Positions 7,839 through 12,700 of a stretch of DNA of 12,700 nucleotides are shown in pieces. The notes below the pieces were generated by a model, which worked only from the letters and a program-made list of their open reading frames with translations, made no database searches and was not told the DNA's origin. Both the position numbers and the translations under genes were made by a program. Positions within the stretch are counted from its first letter, which is position 1. Each line of letters starts with the position of its first letter. The DNA is taken from assembly GCA_040905285.1 (NCBI GenBank), contig JBBDRV010000015.1, positions 1 through 12,700 of the forward strand, in the 5' to 3' direction. This DNA comes from JBBDRV01 sp040905285. GTDB taxonomy: Bacteria > Bacteroidota > Rhodothermia > Balneolales > Balneolaceae.

Positions 7839-9965
7839 ATGAAACGCTATGACTCTTCTTTAATACGAAATGTTGTTCTGGCCGGCCATGCCGGATCGGG
7901 AAAGACGACGTTATCGGAAACGATGCTTTATGAATCCGGTGCAATAGCAAGACGGGGAAATATTCAGAAGAAAAACACAGTGTCGGACTATCATGAAATA
8001 GAAAAAGAAAAAGAAAAATCGGTGTTTGCAGCCGTCATGAATCTGGACTGGAGAGGTACTAAAATCAATCTGGTGGATACTCCCGGCACTCCTGATTTCA
8101 CAGGTGAAGCGATCAGCTGTATGATTGCAGCGGATGCTGCTGTTTTTGTTTTGAATTCGGAGTACGGAGTAGAAGTGGCGACTTTGGAATTGTGGAAGAA
8201 GGCGGAAGAGTTGAACCTGCCGGCTGTCCTGGTCTGCAATAAACTGGACAGTGAACAGTCCGGCTTTCAGAAAACAGCTGATATGGCCAGAGAACAGTTT
8301 GGCCGGGAAGTGGTCGTCGTTCAATATCCTTTCAGTGAGGGAAAAGAGTTTCATGCCATTATCGATGTTCTGAAGATGACGATGTATGAATTTCCCCAGT
8401 CAGGGGGCCGGCCCGACAAGCTGCCTATTCCTGAATCGCAGAAAGTGCAGGCGGAACTGTTGCAGAATGAACTGGTTGAAACCATTGCTGAAAATGACGA
8501 ATCGCTGATGGATCTTTATTTTGAGCATGGAAAACTGGACGAGTACCAGATGCGGGAAGGGCTGCAGAAAACTATCCTGAACAGACAGATTTTCCCGATG
8601 TTCTGCATGAGTGCCCTACGCAATATGGGTGCGGGGCGGCTGATGGGCTTTATCGGAAATGTGTTACCGCCGCCGCCCGCGGCTCATCCTGTTCCGTTAA
8701 CGGGGGGTGGAAATCTGAAAATCGAGAATAATGATAAACCCGTCCTGTTCAGTTTTAAAACATATGCGGAACCACATGTGGGAAACCTCAATTATTTAAA
8801 AGTGATTAACGGCCCGGTAGCGCAGGGCATGGATCTGGAGAACAGGCGGAATCAGCATTCCCAGCGGCTGAGCACGCTGTCTGTCAGCCAGGGTGGCAAA
8901 CGAGCTGATATAACGGCGGCTGAGGCCGGTGATCTGATCGTTGCAGTCAAGCTGAATGATATTCAGACCACTGATACACTGACAGAAAAAGGCCGTGATA
9001 TTACAGTAGAACCCGGTTTTTATCCCGGTCCCACTGTACGCAAGGCAGTCGAGCTTCTCCGGGAGGGTGAAGAGGATAAACTGGGTCCTGCGCTGCATCA
9101 GTTACTGCAAGAGGATCCCACACTGCACATGGAACAGAGTCCAGAGTTGAACCAGACTGTTCTCCACGGGCTGGGTGAAGAGCATTTAACAGTTGTGCAT
9201 GAACAGTTATCCCGGCGATTCGGTTTGGATATACGGTATGTCAAACCCAGAATCCCCTATCGTGAAACAATCACCCGAACCGTCAGGACTCATTACAAAC
9301 ATAAAAAGCAGTCAGGTGGTGCCGGACAGTATGCGGAAGTTTACATGATCCTTGAGCCGTGGCAGGAGGGAATGGCTGATTCGGAGGAACTGTCAGTCCG
9401 GGATGTTCAGGAAATCGATCTCCCGTGGGGCGGAAAGCTGATTTTCCGAAACTGCATAGTGGGAGGGATTATCGATAACAGGTTTATGCCGGCTATCCTC
9501 AAAGGGGTGATGGAGAAAATGGAAAAGGGGCCTGTGAGTGGTTGCCGGGCCAGGGATATCAGGGTTTCAGTCTATGACGGTTCCATGCATTCTGTAGATT
9601 CCAATGACGCGGCATTCAGGACAGCGGCCCTTATGGCTTTCCGGGAGGGATTTATGAAAGCTTATCCGCAACTTATGGAGCCGGTTTATGAAGTGGAGAT
9701 TACTGTGCCTGAAATGTACATGGGAGATGTGATGAGTGATTTGAGCTCCAGGCGCGGACAAATCCAGGGTATTGATTCCGACGGACCGGTTCAGAAGATC
9801 ATGGCAAACGTGCCGCTCCAGGAACTGGATCAGTATTCGACCAGGCTCAAATCAATGACCCGGGGAAGCGCTTTCCATACCCTTCGTTTTAGCCATTACA
9901 ATACACTGCCACGGGAAATTCAGCAGCAGGTGATCAGTAAGCATATGGCATCGGAACCGGCCTGA
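7839..9965 (+). CDS. Elongation factor G paralogue (EF-G2-like translational GTPase)
   Basis: The 708-residue protein has the full five-domain EF-G layout. The G domain (~1-280) has P-loop GHAGSGKT (16-23), DTPG (80-83), NKLD (134-137) and CMSAL (256-260). Domain II spans ~295-390, III ~398-475, IV ~478-605 with 'HKKQSGGAGQY' (488-498) and 'YDGSMHSVDSND' (579-590), and V has 'PEMYMGDVMSDLSSRRGQIQG' split near 624-644. Canonical EF-G carries 'RGIT' in switch I; here the stretch is EKEKEKSVFAAV (55-66), with Ser61 where the magnesium-contacting Thr is expected. This is characteristic of secondary EF-G-like proteins rather than housekeeping FusA, so the gene is probably an accessory translation, ribosome-rescue or recycling factor; its role is not established. 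No str-operon neighbours (rpsL, rpsG, tuf) are present, supporting paralogue status. Start ATG 7839 precedes the P-loop by the normal distance, and no Shine-Dalgarno is seen. Confidence 0.92.
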   Translation: MKRYDSSLIRNVVLAGHAGSGKTTLSETMLYESGAIARRGNIQKKNTVSDYHEIEKEKEKSVFAAVMNLDWRGTKINLVDTPGTPDFTGEAISCMIAADAAVFVLNSEYGVEVATLELWKKAEELNLPAVLVCNKLDSEQSGFQKTADMAREQFGREVVVVQYPFSEGKEFHAIIDVLKMTMYEFPQSGGRPDKLPIPESQKVQAELLQNELVETIAENDESLMDLYFEHGKLDEYQMREGLQKTILNRQIFPMFCMSALRNMGAGRLMGFIGNVLPPPPAAHPVPLTGGGNLKIENNDKPVLFSFKTYAEPHVGNLNYLKVINGPVAQGMDLENRRNQHSQRLSTLSVSQGGKRADITAAEAGDLIVAVKLNDIQTTDTLTEKGRDITVEPGFYPGPTVRKAVELLREGEEDKLGPALHQLLQEDPTLHMEQSPELNQTVLHGLGEEHLTVVHEQLSRRFGLDIRYVKPRIPYRETITRTVRTHYKHKKQSGGAGQYAEVYMILEPWQEGMADSEELSVRDVQEIDLPWGGKLIFRNCIVGGIIDNRFMPAILKGVMEKMEKGPVSGCRARDIRVSVYDGSMHSVDSNDAAFRTAALMAFREGFMKAYPQLMEPVYEVEITVPEMYMGDVMSDLSSRRGQIQGIDSDGPVQKIMANVPLQELDQYSTRLKSMTRGSAFHTLRFSHYNTLPREIQQQVISKHMASEPA

Positions 9966-9982
9966 ATTTCCTGGCAAAAAGG

Positions 9983-10165
9983 TTAGGAGGGTCTTGTCCT
10001 GTTATCTGTGGGAATGTTTCTGTCCCGCCGCATCAGGCGCATAACTATCGTAATGACAGCGACTACAAGCAACAGATGAACGATTGCACCAAGACTGTAG
10101 ACAAAAAAGCCAACTCCCCAGAACAAAATTAAAAAGGCTGCAATTACGTAGACCAGTTTTTCCAT
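9983..10165 (-). CDS. lmo0937-type small membrane protein
   Basis: This 60-residue protein has two hydrophobic stretches (~4-26 and ~29-43) separated by a short turn, then a basic, polar tail (MRRDRN...). The pattern 'LVYVIAAFLILFWGVGFFVYSLGAIVHLLLV', here shown in part only, closely resembles the lmo0937/DUF5670 family of tiny inner-membrane proteins, which is widespread and often stress-associated. The biochemical function of that family is unknown. The usual length is about 50 residues, so the polar tail is slightly long. The gene converges on the EF-G paralogue with only 17 bp between stops and is divergent from the AsmA-like gene across 112 bp. Start ATG 10163-10165 has no Shine-Dalgarno. 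The family call is by recollection of the pattern; the ORF itself is very likely real. Confidence 0.8.
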   Translation of the reverse strand: MEKLVYVIAAFLILFWGVGFFVYSLGAIVHLLLVVAVITIVMRLMRRDRNIPTDNRTRPS

Positions 10166-10277
10166 GGTAAAAGGGATTAATACTGTAATTGTTCAGAATA
10201 TTTGTTTAAATGAAATACCACAACGTACACAGAACGCTTAATGTTCATCAGGGGTTCGGATACCGGGGGGAAGACTA

Positions 10278-11822
10278 TTGAAAAAAATATGGATTATCTG
10301 TCTGTCGATACTGACAGGCATCGTATTGGTTGTTTTGCTGGCTGCGAATTTACTGGTGACCGGGGAGAGAATAGCGGATTATGTGAACAGGGAACTGGGG
10401 GAAGATTTTGTCGTTACCATATCAGAAGCCTCTCTGAATCCATTTACCGCAACATTGAGTATAAAAAACGCCGAGGTCAAACGAACAGCCGGAGAGGCCG
10501 ACCACCTGCTGTTCAATGCAAAGGACCTTGAAATAGGTCGGATTGGTATTATTGCGGCTGCAAGAGGGGATATTGACGTGGGCGATCTGACGTTAAATGA
10601 ATTTTACCTTGACAGTAAAGCTTTGCAGAGAGGGATTGAAACCGGAAGCATAGGTGAAAATACGGCCTCTCTCCGTATTGGCAGGATTAAATTGAATTAT
10701 GGAGATATTTTCTTCACGGCCGGGGGAGACGGGAAAGGAGAGATCCACAATATCATGTTTGAAGCCGGTCTTTTTGACTATCCGTCAAATTGCGAAGACT
10801 GTAATCCACTGGATTATCTGCAAAATATTCAGGCTGAGATACCCGGCATCCGGTATTCTGCAGCGGACGGGTACTACGTCATGACGGGGAAGAACATCAC
10901 CGTTAGTGAAGATCAGGCTGTGGTGGATATCGGCACACTGTCTCTGGAACCTGCCATGTCGGATGACGAATTTCTCAACGTCCTTGAATACCGGACCGAT
11001 TATTTCCGGTTTACTTTGTCAGGGTTGTCTTTTGCGTCAGTCGGGTTTGACGGTCTTCGGTCGGGAGATGAACTAACAGCTGTTTCAGCGTCACTTGATT
11101 CACTTGACCTTCATGTTACTTTCGACAAAAGATTGCCCGCAGAGCCGGATAAGGAGAAAGTGAAGATGCCGGCGGAGTTGCTTCGTGATATTCCGGTGAG
11201 ACTGGCTCTTGATACTCTTGAGGTTCATCATGCGGACATCTACTATTCTGAATATGCAAGCGATGGAGAACGTCCGGGGACTATCCTGTTTGCAGAGACA
11301 GATATTCTGGCGACAAATATGGATAACCGGTCGGGGAAAACAGCCTATATCAATAGTCGAAGTTTACTGGAAGGGGAAGGGACCCTTCATGCTGAATTCA
11401 GAATGCCGCAGGGACAGGATTCACTGGTCGCCGCCGTAAAGGGGTCCCTCGGTGACTTTGACGTGACTTTGCTCAATAATATTTTTGAGGATCTGGAAGG
11501 TTTGCGGATCAGGGACGGTTTCATACATGATCTGAAGTTTGACTATCAGATGATGGAAGACCGTGCAGAGGGCATTTTTGAAGTCCGTTATGAAAATTTT
11601 ACCGTGGAATTGATTGACAAGGTGGGGCACGACCAGAATATACTGGATGTTATCGGGAGTTTCTTTTTTGACCGGATCGGTATAAGAAGTGCCAGCGACA
11701 GCGGGGGAGATAGTTACACCACGGGTGAAATATCCGGTGAGCGGGATGAAAAAAAAGGCTTTTTTGACTATCTCTGGACCAGTTTGCGAAGTGGCATCTT
11801 TGATGTGGTGCGCAGGATTTAA
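10278..11822 (+). CDS. AsmA-like / DUF748-like membrane-anchored periplasmic protein
   Basis: The 514-residue product starts with an uncleaved-looking transmembrane anchor (~4-27) after KK, then a long periplasmic region of repeated beta-strand segments. 'EDFVVTISEASLNPFTATLSIKNAEV' (split near 42-67) is the characteristic opening of AsmA/DUF748 proteins, related to TamB/VPS13-type lipid-handling tubes. 'FFDYLWTSLRSGIFDVV' near the C-terminus resembles the end of Bacteroidota AsmA-like proteins. Such proteins are thought to help move phospholipid or control outer-membrane assembly. It is shorter than many relatives. The TTG at 10278 is chosen because an in-frame stop (10239-10241) leaves no ATG upstream, it preserves the anchor, and GGGGGG lies 7 bases before it. 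A later start would remove the membrane segment. A cysteine pair CEDC occurs in the middle (~173-176). Exact role unknown. Confidence 0.7.
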   Translation: MKKIWIICLSILTGIVLVVLLAANLLVTGERIADYVNRELGEDFVVTISEASLNPFTATLSIKNAEVKRTAGEADHLLFNAKDLEIGRIGIIAAARGDIDVGDLTLNEFYLDSKALQRGIETGSIGENTASLRIGRIKLNYGDIFFTAGGDGKGEIHNIMFEAGLFDYPSNCEDCNPLDYLQNIQAEIPGIRYSAADGYYVMTGKNITVSEDQAVVDIGTLSLEPAMSDDEFLNVLEYRTDYFRFTLSGLSFASVGFDGLRSGDELTAVSASLDSLDLHVTFDKRLPAEPDKEKVKMPAELLRDIPVRLALDTLEVHHADIYYSEYASDGERPGTILFAETDILATNMDNRSGKTAYINSRSLLEGEGTLHAEFRMPQGQDSLVAAVKGSLGDFDVTLLNNIFEDLEGLRIRDGFIHDLKFDYQMMEDRAEGIFEVRYENFTVELIDKVGHDQNILDVIGSFFFDRIGIRSASDSGGDSYTTGEISGERDEKKGFFDYLWTSLRSGIFDVVRRI

Positions 11823-11843
11823 AAGGAGGCAAGGGGAATCTGC

Positions 11844-11885
11844 ATGAAACACGGGAAGCGAAGGTACATACCCCTGCGCCGGTAA
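11844..11885 (+). CDS. Possible 13-codon basic micro-ORF
   Basis: Right after the AsmA-like stop there is AAGGAGG (11823-11829) and AAGGGGA (11831-11837), the latter six bases before an ATG. The frame encodes MKHGKRRYIPLRR then TAA, and ends on the base before the siroheme gene's stop codon. Six of 13 residues are Lys or Arg. Shine-Dalgarno-like sequence is rare before starts in this window, which makes this arrangement stand out. It is too short to judge by composition and may be chance. Confidence 0.2.
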   Translation: MKHGKRRYIPLRR

Positions 11886-12554
11886 TCAGGTCTCTGTAAA
11901 AAGTGACGTCTCTTTCACCACATCACTGCCCACGATCTCTTCGGCCCGCCGAACGGCCAGGTCTGTCCGGTCCTGCCGGAAGTGTTCGAGGATATCAGAA
12001 TCTATAAGCCTGTACCATAAAGATTTCCGCGTCTGGAAATCAGGATAAAAGACAGCCATCGGACTGCGAAGCTCTTGCATGAAATCCAGAAAAGGTTCGT
12101 ATTCACGTCCGAATTCTCTTTCAAAGCGCTGACGGAGGCGGACGGCAAGGGTTGGCGCCGCGCCGCTTGTCGATACTGAGAGGGTCAGGGGTCCCCGCTT
12201 GATCAGGGACCCGAAGGTAAATGTGCAATGAGGGATGTCGTCCATGACATTGACCAGAATTCCTCGCTCTTCCGCTTCCCGGAAAACCCGCTCGTTGGTA
12301 TCCCCTTTGAATTCTGCCACAATGACCAGAAAAGCGCCGTTAAGATCCCCCTCTTTATACTCACGGGGAATCCAGGTCAGCTCTTCCTTTTCAGCCAGAT
12401 TTTTCAATTCATCGGTGATCTGCGGACTGATCAGCGTGAGATTTGCATCACATTCAAGCAGCTCTTTTGCTTTACGTTCCGCTTCATGATCTCCGCCGAT
12501 CAAAACGGATAGTTTGGAGTCCAGCCGGTTAAGGTAAACGGGGAAAACTTTCAT
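11886..12554 (-). CDS. Siroheme synthase: precorrin-2 dehydrogenase / sirohydrochlorin ferrochelatase
   Basis: This 222-residue protein matches the Met8p / CysG N-terminal family. It oxidises precorrin-2 with NAD+ to sirohydrochlorin and can insert iron to give siroheme, the cofactor of sulfite and nitrite reductases. Evidence: 'YLNRLDSKLSVLIGG' opening, AERKAKELLE helix (25-34), 'LTLISPQIT' strand, 'LVIVAEFKGDTNERV' (76-90), 'ILVNVMDDIPHCTF' (99-112) with Asp105 at the position of the CysG catalytic Asp, and 'LTLSVSTSGAAPTLAVRLRQ' (123-142). The dinucleotide-binding loop reads GGDHEAERK (20-28), where relatives usually have GGGxVAxRK, so the third glycine is Asp22. There is no methyltransferase domain, so a separate uroporphyrinogen methyltransferase is expected elsewhere. 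Start ATG 12554; no Shine-Dalgarno. It converges with the AsmA-like gene. Confidence 0.88.
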   Translation of the reverse strand: MKVFPVYLNRLDSKLSVLIGGDHEAERKAKELLECDANLTLISPQITDELKNLAEKEELTWIPREYKEGDLNGAFLVIVAEFKGDTNERVFREAEERGILVNVMDDIPHCTFTFGSLIKRGPLTLSVSTSGAAPTLAVRLRQRFEREFGREYEPFLDFMQELRSPMAVFYPDFQTRKSLWYRLIDSDILEHFRQDRTDLAVRRAEEIVGSDVVKETSLFTET

Positions 12555-12607
12555 AACCTGTTGAGTTGAAAAAATATCCGGTTAACTATCAGTCTGTCGG
12601 ACTTACT

Positions 12608-12700
12608 CTACAGAGCTGCGCATGCGATCTTTTTACACATTGGAATCCCGCTTTCTCGTTCCGTAACCCCGCTACGAACCTCAAAAGTCGTGTTCCACTG
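12608..12700 (-). CDS. Possible 3' end of an unidentified minus-strand gene
   Basis: Reading minus from the window edge, one frame stays open for 30 codons and ends in TAG at 12608-12610, finishing ...MCKKIACAAL. It would stop 53 bp before the siroheme gene, a spacing that fits an operon. A second minus frame is also open for a similar distance, so the openness may be chance. No family is recognised. Confidence 0.15.
   Translation of the reverse strand, partial: QWNTTFEVRSGVTERESGIPMCKKIACAAL

Noticed and set aside
7705..7950. 81-codon minus frame across the divergent region
   Set aside because: It runs through the 13-bp repeats and into the antisense of the EF-G paralogue; no independent support.

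Overview
The window looks like ordinary chromosomal DNA of a Gram-negative bacterium, most likely from the Bacteroidota / Rhodothermota-Balneolota side of the tree. This is an inference. It rests on an outer-membrane barrel of a kind common there, a Lon with an acidic N-terminal extension, a second non-canonical EF-G with the 'EKEKSVFAA' type of switch I, and the near absence of Shine-Dalgarno sequences before most starts. There is no rRNA, tRNA, CRISPR array, insertion sequence, phage gene or obvious transferred block.

Left block, minus strand: lon lacks only its C-terminal end because it runs off position 1. A 358-bp leader separates it from a barrel-like outer-membrane protein gene, whose TTG start overlaps the TGA stop of a UvrD/PcrA helicase gene by 4 bp. 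Upstream of the helicase, after a 324-bp gap with a 13-bp tandem repeat, lies a DEDDy 3'-5' exonuclease of the PolB-related family, also minus. Lon, the helicase and the exonuclease suit protein and DNA quality control, but only the helicase/barrel pair shows evidence of coupling.

Middle: a 427-bp divergent region separates the exonuclease from a plus-strand EF-G paralogue. It contains a foldable element with a perfect 8-bp stem and loop complementarity to an upstream segment, and a second 13-bp tandem array. These are the best candidates here for undescribed regulatory or RNA structure.

Right block: the EF-G paralogue converges, 17 bp apart, with a 60-codon membrane protein of the lmo0937 type (minus). 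Divergent from that is an AsmA-like membrane-anchored protein (plus), which converges with a precorrin-2 dehydrogenase / ferrochelatase-type siroheme gene (minus). A 13-codon basic micro-ORF exactly fills the 63-bp gap between the last two. Beyond the siroheme gene, the last ~90 bases may hold the end of another minus-strand gene, which cannot be identified.

No clearly novel multi-gene system was found. The points worth checking are the structured intergenic element, the two 13-bp arrays, the altered switch I of the EF-G paralogue and the altered nucleotide-binding loop of the siroheme enzyme.
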